Shown here: in pieces, positions 20,466 through 30,474 of the stretch
Position numbering within the stretch: position 1 is the stretch's first letter
Layout: each line of letters opens with the position of its first letter
DNA from: Ottowia beijingensis
Lineage (GTDB): Bacteria; Pseudomonadota; Gammaproteobacteria; Burkholderiales; Burkholderiaceae_C
NCBI RefSeq assembly: GCF_013423955.1
Contig: NZ_JACCKX010000001.1
Coordinates: forward strand, 1,798,001-1,862,000
Length of the DNA stretch: 64,000 nucleotides
Direction of reading: 5' to 3'
Notes under the pieces: model-generated
Seen by the model: the letters and a program-made list of their open reading frames with translations, nothing else
What the model was told of the DNA's origin: nothing
The model's database searches: none
Translations under genes and position numbers: made by a program

Positions 20466-23400
20466 CTAAACCCGGGGCGGTTCAGTCTGCTGATGGGAAG
20501 CCTTCATTGCCAGGATTGCTCCAGTTCGAAGGCCCAGTTCGAACCAGGTCGGATCAAACGCTTTTATCTGACGAAGCGCGGCAAGATGGTCGCGTGACTG
20601 AAGCCATCTATTTGCATCGCACGCCTGAACTAGAAAGCCGGTAAGCAGCGGAGCATTTGCCACATCCAGTTTCGGGTTGTTTGTGGGACCACCGGAAGAA
20701 TCCTGGGGAGCCCACAGGAGTTGACGGCCCAGTGCTTTGATGAGCTGCAATGGTGCTCCCTCGCATCGCTCCGAGATTTCCTTGAGCAATCCCTCGCAAA
20801 GCTTGAACGACGGCCAACTAGCTGCATCGGCGTGATTGCGCAGCAGCACCCGTTGCACATGGCTGTCCTCACCTTGCCAAAGCTGTTGCAGCATGGCGTC
20901 GGGTGCACGCTGGAACTCAGAGATCAACCGTTCGAAACGCTCGCTTCGGGCCCCAGTCTTCTCGAACAAGATTCGGTCGATCTGGATGGCCATCGACTCG
21001 TCCATGAGGCCCATCTTTTGGAATGCATCAGTCACGATCGGGTCTATCAAAGCCTGCGTGACGCCGGGGCCCAATTGCGTCAGCAATGAGGCCGAGAAGG
21101 CCCCGTAGCTCTTAGCAAACTCGACCTCGACGTGAACTCCCACATCACGCCAAGTTCGTCCCTCATGTGTGCCATCAACTCGTACGTGTCAGCGGGAAAC
21201 TTCAATAGTGCTGCCAGACAAGCATCTTGACTTCGCCCGATCACCCTCCAGTAGTCCAGCGTGTTCAGCGGGAGGTGCTTGAGATGCGCGTAGTGATGAG
21301 ATATGAGCCTCCACGACGGGTGATCGAACTGATCGGTCATGGCAGCGACCACCTTCACGAGCTCTCGATCACGAACATCTGTTATCGGTGAACTCATGGC
21401 CCTGGCCAATGGGCACGCTTTGTCGCCAAGAGTCAGGAGAGTTCCCAAGCAGTCAAAAGCGGACGAGGCCCAAAGGGTTGGCCTCGCCATGAGGGTCGAC
21501 GCTTCGCCAGAGTAGACGAGCCAAGGGCTGTGACTCGCCGGAAGCTCCGCCACGCTCCAACTTCTTCCAGCCTGCTCGTCCGCCGGCAGCTCAGGCAACT
21601 GACGTGGCTCCTGATCCCGGTCGAGGAGTGGGATGGCGCGAAAGTCAACTGATCGCAGTTGGTCCGGCGACGTCGCCGCCAGCTGCAGGGAAGATAAGGT
21701 GAACTTCTGATGCTCGCGTTCTAGCTCCACGTCGTAGCGATTCACACGCAAGGTTCTGATCGTTACTGACCCAGCTAGAAGGTTCACCTCCAAACATGCA
21801 TCCAGATGGTCGCTTTGGCTGAAGAGCCCGTTCAAGGTTGATTCAATCTCGAACAACCTGAGATCTCCGACGCCATGAACGTCCAGCGGCACCTCAATCT
21901 CTGCGCGACGTAACCGGCTGCCTTGGCTCTCACCTTGCAAGTGCAGTTCAAGTCGATATCTTCTGGGCGTGCTTGGATTCTGGTCAAAGACCTGAACATG
22001 CACGTCGTGCGCTCGCTTGAGCGTCAGTGATGCGCCGTTTGGCAGGACACCGCCATTCGATCTCGTGAATCGTCCTCCGGAGGCTGGAAACGGCAAATCT
22101 ACGCGCAAGACAGGAAGCGCCGGCGACCATTCGACGGTCAAACTGACGTTCGCTGGCGGATGCTCCTTCGCGTCTAGGTGCAAGCTGCAGGAGTCCCCTA
22201 TCTCAGTGCGTGTAGGAGTCAGCTCGGCACTAGCATGCAAGGCCATCACGTTCCAACCACGGAACTCGATTGTTCCCTCACACTCGCTTCCCCAGACTTG
22301 AATGCGATGCGCGCATCTGGCGCCACGAGTACCATTCGAAACTTGCGTCGGCGCTGACCATCGACCAACCACCAAGCATCAACCGGACCACGATGCGCCT
22401 TGACGTTCGGTAGCCGCTCTCCCTTTCGAACGGCCCGCGTCCACTCAAGTTCTCTGTCAGGGATCGGAAAAGGTTCACCTTCTTCGTTCAGGCGGTATAG
22501 CTTTGGAACGCCCTGGTACACCGGAAACGGCGACGAATGAAACCATAGGCGACTTCCTTCCACAACAGTCGCTCATCCGCTTCGCTCTGCGCATCTGTTT
22601 GTACGAAATAAAGTTCATCGTCAGCGCTGATCGCTACTGGTCCTTGCACCTTGTACATCCATCTAGGCTCAGACAGATCCTCCACTAGCCCGACCAAATC
22701 CACCGATCCACCGCCCTCGGGGAGCAGGCTGAAGTGATCTGGAACCAAAACATACGCGGCACTGCTGGCGACCTTGCTGGAGCCAACGCCTACCAGCGTC
22801 AACGTCTCCTCCACCATTGAGAACGTCCACGGCTGCCCATCCTCCAAAGCCTCGCCCCCAGGAACGGATACAGGCGGCGCAAGATCCGCACCAACACTGC
22901 GCAAAGTGAGCAACACCTCCTGGCATGCTTCGGCGCCGATAAATCGTTTAGATCGCCCGGTAAGCAAAACAGTGCTCGACTGCGCGCCCAGTAGCTGTCG
23001 ACCCTGCCCCAAGGGCAACCGATGATCACCGGCCATTTCGAGAACGAATGAAGGGGAACTTCGGACGAGGACATTTGCATGGCTGAAGCAAATGCATCGA
23101 CTGAGATCGTGCTGACCACACTCACCGACATTGACAGTGCATAGTTACCTGAATCTGCTAACTGAACGAGGGTGCGCACCACGGAGACGGGATACGCAGT
23201 GCTTGTCTTCGTCTGACGCGACACCTCCCGCACCAGACCAGCCAACAAGGACTCGACGGATTGGTCATCCACGGCGATCGGAAAGCGCTCCCGCCACTTG
23301 GGCTCCCTTTGGTCAAGTACCGCGACGGGATTGCCCACACCGGAAAGCTTGTGCTCGCCGCGCAGCGACATAACGGTCAAGACCATCTCGGACAACAGCC

Positions 23401-23968
23401 GGTAAATTTCGGGGGCGCGCAGATGCTGCACCAAGTCGTCACGCTGACTTTCGAAGTAAGCGAGCAACTGCGGCTCGCCCCAAGTCAACACTTGGGCCCT
23501 ACGCGTCGCGCTCAGCAGGAGACGAGAAATCACTCCGTCTCCGCGCGCAATGAGTTTCAGCGGCAATCCACCGTGGGCGACAATGGCTCCGAGATACTTC
23601 TTCCCATCCTCACTGGGGCGGTGTCTCCAGGCACTTAAACCGCGCTCAACAATGACAGAGCGGTCCAACGGATCCACTCGGTACGGCCCCAGCGTTAGCG
23701 ATTCGAAGATGCTCGTCCAACGCCATGCGCCTCCAGCGTACTCGCGCCGCCACCACTCGGAGGCATATAAAACGAACAGGGCCGCTTCGGCGTCGGACTG
23801 AACTCGCCAAGGCGAGCCAGCCATGTTCTTAAGCCGGTCAGAAAGAAGGTCCTTTAGCTCTTGGTACTCCGAATGAGAGACACGGTAACGGAAAAGCATT
23901 TGGCCGTTTGCTTTGTCCATGCCTCGTGACTTCAAGAATGCATGGAGCCATTCATCGACTGCCGGCAA
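20466..23968 (-). CDS. druH: DruH-like protein (STY4851/ECs_5259, YjiT-type; Druantia type III), frameshifted
   Basis: The span encodes about 1,160 aa in five collinear frame segments (22799-23968, 22488-23036, 22246-22563, 21080-22375, 20466-21143). The N-terminus, AVDEWLHAFLKSRG, FRYRVSHSEYQELKDLL and ALFVLYASEWWRREYAGGAW, matches my recall of the STY4851/ECs_5259 (YjiT) family, which corresponds to DruH of Druantia type III. I recognise no catalytic motif. The downstream gene is the DruE-like helicase, the partner expected for this type. An IS3 element has replaced the last residues: the frame ends SHQQTEPPRV inside the IS end, while the IS-free sequence would end SHQQTGLRRAV at 19147. The DruH change is therefore small, but the IS is likely polar on druE. 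Confidence 0.68.
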
Positions 23969-23985
23969 TTCTTCCCCTCTATCGC

Positions 23986-24270
23986 TCAGGAACCAACGAA
24001 TTCACTGACCATAACAGAATGCAAGCAAATGCTCAGTGAGCCTCGCGAGCTGAATTCAGCCAGAGCTCGTCGGTACGCTTCGCTGGCATATTGCGAGCCC
24101 ATGCCGCGTGGCAGATCAACTCGAGGTTCGGGCGGCGCGGCTGCACACTGCCGCGTTGAGCGCAGCCAGCACCAGAGTTGTGTGTCGACCTGGCGGGAGA
24201 TCCCATGACCCACTCCTTTGCGGCTGCAAGCATCCAGCAGCACCGCCAAATAGCTTCCTCGAGCTGACAT
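23986..24270 (-). pseudogene. Remnant of a second IS3-family transposase OrfB
   Basis: The frame reads GSYLAVLLDACSRKGVGHGI, SRQVDTQL and then GSQYASEAYRRALAE, the central rve-core region of an IS3-family OrfB. It lacks both ends and much between, and is from a different element than the one in druH. It marks a past insertion upstream of druH. Bases 24271-24494 hold nothing I can identify. Confidence 0.8.
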
Positions 24271-24494
24271 GGACCGCGCTGCCAGCGTAAAAGTCTCGAT
24301 TCGCCCCGTGGTCCAGTCGGTAGGGTCCGCGCTATTCCCCGACCTGTCGATTCAACAACGCGCTTCAGCGGGATTGCTGGCGCAGATTGTGCTTAGGCAA
24401 AAGACCGAACTCAGCCTTGCGCGGACGCTTGCGGAGCCTCTGCAAGAGCTCCGTGTTCCACCGTAACCGCGCCGTTCTGGAATGCCAAAACGTC

Positions 24495-25272
24495 TCAGTA
24501 AGCTACAAATCCATGGTGTCTTAGCGCTTGTCGAATCAACTGCACGATCTTCCTCTGGCGCTCTTTAGGCATGCGTGCCTCGATCGTGGCAACGCTGATG
24601 CCCGCTACCACATCGCCGGCGCTGTTAAAGACTGGCAGGCCTACGGCGAGGACCCCGCGTGGCGTGGTTTCCTACCACCGACCAACCACGTTCTCGCGTG
24701 GCGTCTACCAACGCACGCAAGCGCGCCTGGGTCATGCCTCCGTACAGCATCAAGCTCGGCGCATTGACCTCAATCACGGCTTCCATCTCGCGATCTTCGA
24801 GAGCTGACAGCAGCGCCAAGCCAGCCGCGCCTACGCCCAATGGCTGTCGAGTTCCCACCTGGATAACGAGCACCTGCACCGGGTAGCTGCCCACGTGCCT
24901 TGCGATGCAATGCGACAGCCCCCTCGCGCACCACTGCAAAAGCCGCGTCACCACACCCCGCGCTCACGCTAGCCAACACAGGTGACAGCGTTTCGGCCAG
25001 GTCTTCGCGCTGCTTGGACGAGCGCCCCAGAGCCCCCAACGCTCGCCTGGACCGTAATGAAAACGAGATACCACGCTGACATACCTTGCCGCCTGCAACG
25101 CGTGCAATAGCCGATACACAGTGCCCCGCTCCAAGCCGGTTTGGCGACACAACGCGATGACGCGCAGCCCTTCTGGGGGACCAGCAAGGATTGCATCCAT
25201 CACCTTCAGCCCACGGCTCAAGGTTTGAGCCTCCTCGGGGGTGAGGGTTTCCCGAGGTATTTTTGTCCGCAT
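24495..25272 (-). CDS. IclR-family transcriptional regulator, frameshifted
   Basis: The N-terminal winged helix reads EEAQTLSRGLKVMDAILAGP, LRVIALCRQTGLERGTVYRL and LHALQAARYV. The effector domain continues in other frames: RSSKQREDLAETLSPVLASV, LSALEDREMEAVIEVNAPSL and, after a last shift, VLAVGLPVFNSAGDVVAGIS and ATIEARMPKERQRKIVQLIR. Three or more indels separate these; the stop at 24495-24497 is set by the last frame. Restored length is about 259 aa, normal for IclR. It is divergent from the catabolic operon at 25394 and probably controls it. Confidence 0.82.
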
Positions 25273-25305
25273 GTCGGACGTTCTTGGTCATTCGTTTATC
25301 GGTTC

Positions 25306-25318
25306 CATTGAAACAATG
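25306..25318. promoter_or_regulatory. Candidate IclR operator (CATTGAAACAATG)
   Basis: A perfect inverted repeat, CATTG-AAA-CAATG, lies in the 121-bp gap between the divergent regulator and the operon. IclR regulators usually bind short palindromes in such gaps. The assignment rests on position and symmetry only. Confidence 0.4.
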
Positions 25319-25393
25319 CCCATCAACCCGTGGAGATTTATCACGTGGTGAGCACAGACGCAGACCACGAATTTACTGTCAAGGAGACGAAAA

Positions 25394-26381
25394 ATGAAGC
25401 CCCACATCAAGCGCAGAACGATTTGTTTGAGCCTGCTGGCCGCCGTGAACGCGACGTTCTCAGCACCAGCTTTTGCCGACAAGCTGAACTGGCCAACCAA
25501 GCCGATCAAGCTCGTCGTCGGCTACGCAGCTGGGGGTGCCACTGACGTGCTGGCGCGCCTAGTGGTCACCCGCATGGCGACCGAGTTGGGGCAGCCGATG
25601 GTCGTGGATAACCGCACCGGCGCCAACAGCAACGTCGGCGCCGAAATCGTGGCGCGCTCGGCTGCCGATGGTCACACGCTGTATGTTTTTACGATTGCCA
25701 ACACGATCAATGCCTCGTTGTACAACAAGCTAGGCTACGACCCAGTCAAGGATTTCGAGCCGATCGGCCTGATCGCCAAGATTCCGAACCTGCTGGTGGT
25801 CAATCCTGCATTGCCTGTGCAATCGGTGCAGGAGTACATCAAATACGCCAAGGATGCGAAAGACGGCATCACGTTTGCGTCCTCTGGCAGCGGCTCGTCC
25901 ATCCATCTCTCGGGTGAAATGTTCAAGATGAAAACCGGATTGAACATGCTGCACGTTCCGTACCGTGGCAGCGCCCCGCTGTGTCTGATCTGCTGGGTGG
26001 TCAAGTGCAGTCGATGTTCGACAACTCTCCTTCAGCCATGCCACATGTGAAGGCTGGCAAGTTGCGTGCATTGGCAATAACCAGCAAGGAACGGTCTCCT
26101 TGCTGCCCGACGTGCCCACAATAGCCGAGTCGGGTTTCCCAGGATTTGAGGTGCAATCGTGGTTTGGCATGGCAGCCCCTTCCGGCACTCCTGAGCCCGT
26201 GATCAAACGTTTGAATACAGCGCTCAACACTGCTCTGAACGACCCGGCCTTTAAACGGCGACTAGAGGAACTCGTGGCCACGACCTCACCTGGAACGCCA
26301 GATGACATGCGTAAGTTTGTCGCCAGTGAGCTGAAGAACTGGGGCGAAGTGGTTAAGGCATCCGGCGCTAAAGCATACTGA
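25394..26381 (+). CDS. Bug-family (TctC) solute-binding protein of the catabolic operon, frameshifted
   Basis: This is a periplasmic carboxylate-binding protein: signal peptide (MKPHIKRRTICLSLLAAVNA ending AFA), then KLVVGYAAGGATDVLARLVV, VVDNRTGANSNVGAEIVARS and LNMLHVPYRGSAP. Frames change at about 25980 (GCCCCGCTG) and 26098 (TCTCCTTGCTG); the sequence continues LLPDVPTIAESGFPGFEVQS and ends at 26381. Restored length is about 329 aa. AGGAG precedes the ATG. Its place first in an operon with an acyl-CoA ligase suggests it binds the substrate of that pathway. Confidence 0.87.
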
Positions 26382-26394
26382 CTGCTCTGTAACC

Positions 26395-27902
26395 ATGCAT
26401 CCCATTGACTTCTTCTGGCGCGCTGCGCAGCGCTGGCCCGACCGAACAGCCATCGATGCGCCAACCGAACGCATCACATACAGCGCGCTAGCGCAGCGGG
26501 TGCGCGCGGTGGCTGCTGGACTGATCCACCTTGATCCCACTCCGCAGTCGCGAGTGGGCATCTGCGCGACAAATACCGCAGAGCACATCGTCGCCCTGCT
26601 GGCTGTGCTTGCCTGCGGCAAGATATGGGTTCCCTTGAACCCCAAGAGCACGCCGTCCGAGATCCGCCGCATAACCGACTCTATCGATGCGAGCATTCTG
26701 ATCATTGAGTCAGGCTATGAGGCACTTGTGACCGACGAAAGTGCCTACCGCATCCTCATCGGCGCGGCCAACGGTGGGCAAAGGACTCTGGACGTTCTGG
26801 CGCGAGCTCACGCCGACGCAATCCTGCCAGTGCTGGATTTGGATGGAGACGCAACGCAAGCCATCAAGTTCACGGGCGGAACCACCGGTGCTCCTAAAGG
26901 CGTGATGCAGCCTTATCGGGCCTGGATGACCAACATCGTCAACCAAATCCATGCTTGGTCATTCGACGAGAACGATCGCTATGTGATGGCTGCTCCCATC
27001 ACTCACGGGACCTCCACCTATGTACTGCCAGTTCTGGCTCAGGGTGGATGCCACGTCATCATGAATGGCACAGGTGCAACTGCTGTACGTGACGCGTTCA
27101 AGCTCCGAGGCGGCACCGTGTGCTTCATGCCGCCCACTTTGGTGTACATGCTGATGGGGCTCGAAGATGTTACCCGCGCCGACTTTCCGCAGCTTAAGCG
27201 TTTGATCTACGGGGAGCTCCCATGCCACCCGAGAAGATACGCGAAGTGCGAGCGTTCTTCGGTCCCGTGCTGGGCACGACATATGGACAGACGGAGGCGC
27301 CACAGATCCTGACCGTGATGCGCCCTGAGGATTTCGACGACGAAGCTAACTGGGCCGCCGTAGGACGCTGCACTTGGTACAGCGACGTGGCCATCATGTC
27401 CCCGGACGGCAGGTTGTTACCCCCAGGTGAGGTGGGCGAAGTCGTCGCTCGTGGGCCGCTAGTGATGACGGGTTACTGGAAGTTGCCCGAGAAGACTGCC
27501 GAAACCTTGGTGGACGGCTGGCTCCATACGGGTGACCGGGGGCTGCTCGATGCGAGAGGCTATCTGTACTTAAAGGATCGCCTCAAGGACATGGTCATCA
27601 CCGGCGGTTTCAATGTATACCCCATCGAGGTGGAAGACGCGCTTTCTCAGCACCCCGCCGTGCATGAGTCGACCGTATTTGGTGTTCCCGATGACAAGTG
27701 GGGAGAGAGCGTCAACGCCGCCGTGCAACTACGTCCCGGGCACCACGCCAGCGAGATCGAACTGGCCGCCTTTGTGCGCGAGCGCCTGGGCCCTGTGCAA
27801 ACACCGAAGCGCATCCACTTTGTCAACGATCTTCCTCGCTCACCTGTGGGCAAAGTATTGAAGAACGCCGTGCGCGATATGGCTCTGAGCGGGCAACTAT
27901 GA
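26395..27902 (+). CDS. Class I adenylate-forming acyl-CoA ligase, frameshifted
   Basis: The enzyme activates a carboxylic acid to its CoA thioester through an acyl-AMP. Motifs: the P-loop KFTGGTTGAPKGVMQ, GTTYGQTEAP, DGWLHTGDRGLLD, YLKDRLKDMVITGGFNVYPI and the C-terminal catalytic Lys region RSPVGKVLK. One break at about 27217 (TACGGGGAGCTCCC) shifts the frame just before MPPEKIREVRAFFG; a fifth G restores it. Length is then about 502 aa, usual for the family. It starts 13 bp after the solute-binding gene. The substrate cannot be read from sequence. Confidence 0.87.
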
Positions 27903-27915
27903 ACTCTTTCTTCGT

Positions 27916-28700
27916 ATGAGCACCATCAAAAAGACTCCTACTACCAGCTTGTGCACCCACACCCTTAGCAGCCTCACCTATCGCAACGCCAACTTGGTTG
28001 ACGACTTGATGGGCAAGGCTACTTTCACCGAGGTGATGCTGATGCAGGTTCTGGGACGCAAACCGCGCCCGGTTGACCTGCGGATCACCGATGTGGTGCT
28101 CATCGTGCTGATGGAGCACGGTCTCACGCCCAGCGCCATTGCCACGCGACTGATTTATATGAGCGCCCCGAGAACCTGCAAGGCGCAGTCTCAGCCGGGT
28201 TGCTGGCCGTGGGAAGCTCCTTTGTTGGCACTATGGAGAACTGCTCGGGATTGCTCGATCGCATCATCGCAGCCCCCGATTCGCAAGCTGAAGCCATGGA
28301 AATTGCACTCCACTACAAGGCACTCAAGCTACCCGTGCCCGGCTTTGGCCACCACCTGCACAAACCGGTTGATCCGCGCGCTTACAAGCTGCTGGAGATT
28401 GGTCGTGATGAGCCCGACCTGAAGGGCGACCGCATTCGTGCTTTGGAGGCGCTCTCGAAAGCCGTAGACGAGGTGGCCGGGCGCCCAATCACCATCAACG
28501 CCACCGGTGCTGTCGCCGCGCTGCTAGGCGAAATCGAAGTGCCCACAGCAATCATGCGCGGCTTTGCGGTCGTCTCGCGTGCAGCAGGGCTGGTGGCGCA
28601 CATTGTCGAAGAACAGCACGATCCATCTGGACGATTCATCTGGGACACGGTGGAAAAAGCGATCCCCTTCGTTAGCCCCAGCGAAGCCGACAAGCCCTGA
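27916..28700 (+). CDS. Citrate synthase-family protein, citryl-CoA lyase-like, frameshifted
   Basis: The protein (about 261 aa restored) belongs to the short citrate synthase superfamily often annotated as citryl-CoA lyase. The active-site region is LPVPGFGHHLHKPVDPRAY. The N-terminus starts at the ATG at 27916 and reads NLVDDLMGKATFTEVMLMQVLG. One break at about 28166 (GCGCCCCGAGAAC) precedes ENLQGAVSAGLLAVGSSFVG; a fifth C restores it. In this operon it would cleave or condense the CoA ester made by the ligase. Confidence 0.8.
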
Positions 28701-28701
28701 A

Positions 28702-29421
28702 ATGGTTACCCGCATTCTGGTGACTGGAGGCAGTCGCGGAATCGGTCGCGCAGTGGTAGATCGTCTGAGCGAGGATGGTCATCAGGTTGTCAATTTCGAC
28801 CTGCAGCCGCCTGAGCAAATGGCCTGTGACGAACAGTACCTGTGCGTCGATGTCAGCGACGAGGCTGCACTACGCCACGCGCTCGACGACGCACTGAAGA
28901 GCGGACCAATCACCCGTCTGGTCAACAACGCCGGCATTGTGCGGCCTCAGTCTCTCAACAGAGTCAGCACCGACGATCTGCGCGCCGTGATGGACGTGAA
29001 CCTTGCCGCATCGGTGGTGTGCGCGCAGGCACTTCTCCCGGGGATGATGGCGGCAGGCGATGGACGAATCGTCAATATTTCCAGCCGCGCTGCGCTGGGC
29101 AAGACAGAACGCATCGCCTACGCGTCGAGCAAGGCGGCCCTGCATGGCTTTACCAAGGCATTGGCGCTTGAAGTGGGCGCCCATGGCATCACTGTGAATG
29201 CTGTAGGTCCGGGCCCAATCGCCACCGAGCTTTTCACCAAAGTCAACCCGCCAAGGTCGCCTGCGACAGAGCGGATTATGCAGGCGATCCCGCTGCGTCG
29301 GATGGGCTTGCCTTCAGAAGTCGCTCACATGGTGGCCTCCTTGTTAGATACACGTGCAGGCTTCGTCACGGGCCAGGTGATCTATGTTTGCGGAGGCATG
29401 ACCGTGGGATTGGCATCATGA
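28702..29421 (+). CDS. SDR family NAD(P)-dependent oxidoreductase (FabG-like)
   Basis: This 239-aa classical short-chain dehydrogenase has the Rossmann motif ILVTGGSRGIGRAV, the NNAG motif (RLVNNAGIVRPQ), the catalytic Ser in RIVNISSRAALGK and YxxxK in AYASSKAALHGFTKA. The frame is intact. It begins one base after the stop of the preceding gene, and its stop overlaps the next start (ATGA), so translation is likely coupled. Confidence 0.88.
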   Translation: MVTRILVTGGSRGIGRAVVDRLSEDGHQVVNFDLQPPEQMACDEQYLCVDVSDEAALRHALDDALKSGPITRLVNNAGIVRPQSLNRVSTDDLRAVMDVNLAASVVCAQALLPGMMAAGDGRIVNISSRAALGKTERIAYASSKAALHGFTKALALEVGAHGITVNAVGPGPIATELFTKVNPPRSPATERIMQAIPLRRMGLPSEVAHMVASLLDTRAGFVTGQVIYVCGGMTVGLAS

Positions 29422-30245
29422 GTGACCTAGTGAGGTCTACACCACGTGGGCCGTGGGATCTCGCCGGAAAGACGGTGGCGGTGGCCGGTGGGGGATCGGT
29501 CGCTCCCGGTTGGAGCATTGGGCGTGCCGCCTGCGTGACCTATGCTCGCTTGGGTGCCACCGTGCTTGTGCTCGATCGCGACCTGTCCTCCGCGCAGGAA
29601 ACAGCTCGATTCATCACCGAGGAGGGCGGCGAAGCGTATGCCTATGAGGCCGACATGGCGCGAGAGCAAGACATCGTGGACACTTTTCGTTCCTTGGCTA
29701 TGCGCCATGCACCACTCGACGTGCTTCATCACAACGTCGGCATCGGCAAGACCGGCGGACCCATGGAAACCAGTGCTGAAGACTTGGATCGCATCCACTC
29801 CGTCAACGTCAAAAGCTTGATGTTGAGCTGCCAAGCCGTGCTTCCCAGCATGGTGGAGCGCCGCACTGGAGTCATTATCTCGATTGCATCAGTCGCGGGG
29901 CTTCGTTACCTTGGTTATCCTCATCTCGCGTATTGCACAACCAAGGCGGCCGTCATCCAGATGACGCGCATGATTGCGCAGCAGTACGCCCCTTACGGCA
30001 TTCGCGCCAATACGGTGATACCAGGGCTGATCGACACCCCACGGGTGACGGCCAACGTGGCGCACATGTTTGCAGATAATCTGGACGAGGCTAAGGCTGA
30101 ACGTGCTCGGCAGGTTCCGATGCAACGCATGGGCACTGCCTGGGAGGTAGCCAACGCTTGCGCGTTTCTGGCCTCGGACTCGGCCAGTTACATCACAGGT
30201 ACGGAGCTGCTGGTTGACGGCGGCTTGGTAGGCAAGTTCGTTTGA
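29418..30245 (+). CDS. SDR family oxidoreductase, last gene of the operon
   Basis: This 275-aa SDR has a longer glycine loop (VAVAGGGSVAPGWSIGRAA), an altered NNAG motif (LHHNVGIGKTGG), the Ser of VIISIASVAGLRYLG and YxxxK in AYCTTKAAVIQMTRM. The C-terminal segment SYITGTELLVDGGLVGKFV is typical. The ATG at 29418 overlaps the upstream stop by four bases. The two adjacent SDRs probably act on successive hydroxy or keto intermediates; the substrate is unknown. The 229 bp after it (30246-30474) hold no gene. Confidence 0.87.
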   Translation: MSDLVRSTPRGPWDLAGKTVAVAGGGSVAPGWSIGRAACVTYARLGATVLVLDRDLSSAQETARFITEEGGEAYAYEADMAREQDIVDTFRSLAMRHAPLDVLHHNVGIGKTGGPMETSAEDLDRIHSVNVKSLMLSCQAVLPSMVERRTGVIISIASVAGLRYLGYPHLAYCTTKAAVIQMTRMIAQQYAPYGIRANTVIPGLIDTPRVTANVAHMFADNLDEAKAERARQVPMQRMGTAWEVANACAFLASDSASYITGTELLVDGGLVGKFV

Positions 30246-30474
30246 TCCAACCGACGAGAATGCCCATGCGCCAAGAATCAGGAGGTTAACCTGGAAGGTG
30301 GACTATATTGGGCTATCTTGGTTCTGACGCCCTTTTTCTGGCGCCACAGGAATTATTGGCATAGATTGGCTTTGCAACTGCTGCAGTCCGTTGCTTCCTT
30401 GGTGTGAACTCACGCTGATCAGCATCAAGCGGTCGCTGACCTAAATTTCGCTAGACGAAGCCAGTAGCCGCCCG

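Larger units (their letters stand above)
19172..20484 (-). mobile_element. Complete IS3-family insertion sequence with 3-bp GTC target duplication
   Basis: The 1,313-bp element is bounded by inverted ends TGAACCGCCCCGG (19172) and CCGGGGCGGTTCA (ending 20484). The host bases GTC flank both sides (19169-19171 and 20485-20487), a 3-bp target duplication as expected for IS3. It carries orfA and orfB on the minus strand. It resembles the IS3/IS51 subgroup by its OrfA sequence. It sits in the last codons of druH: excising it in silico restores druH with a stop at 19147-19149. Confidence 0.92.
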
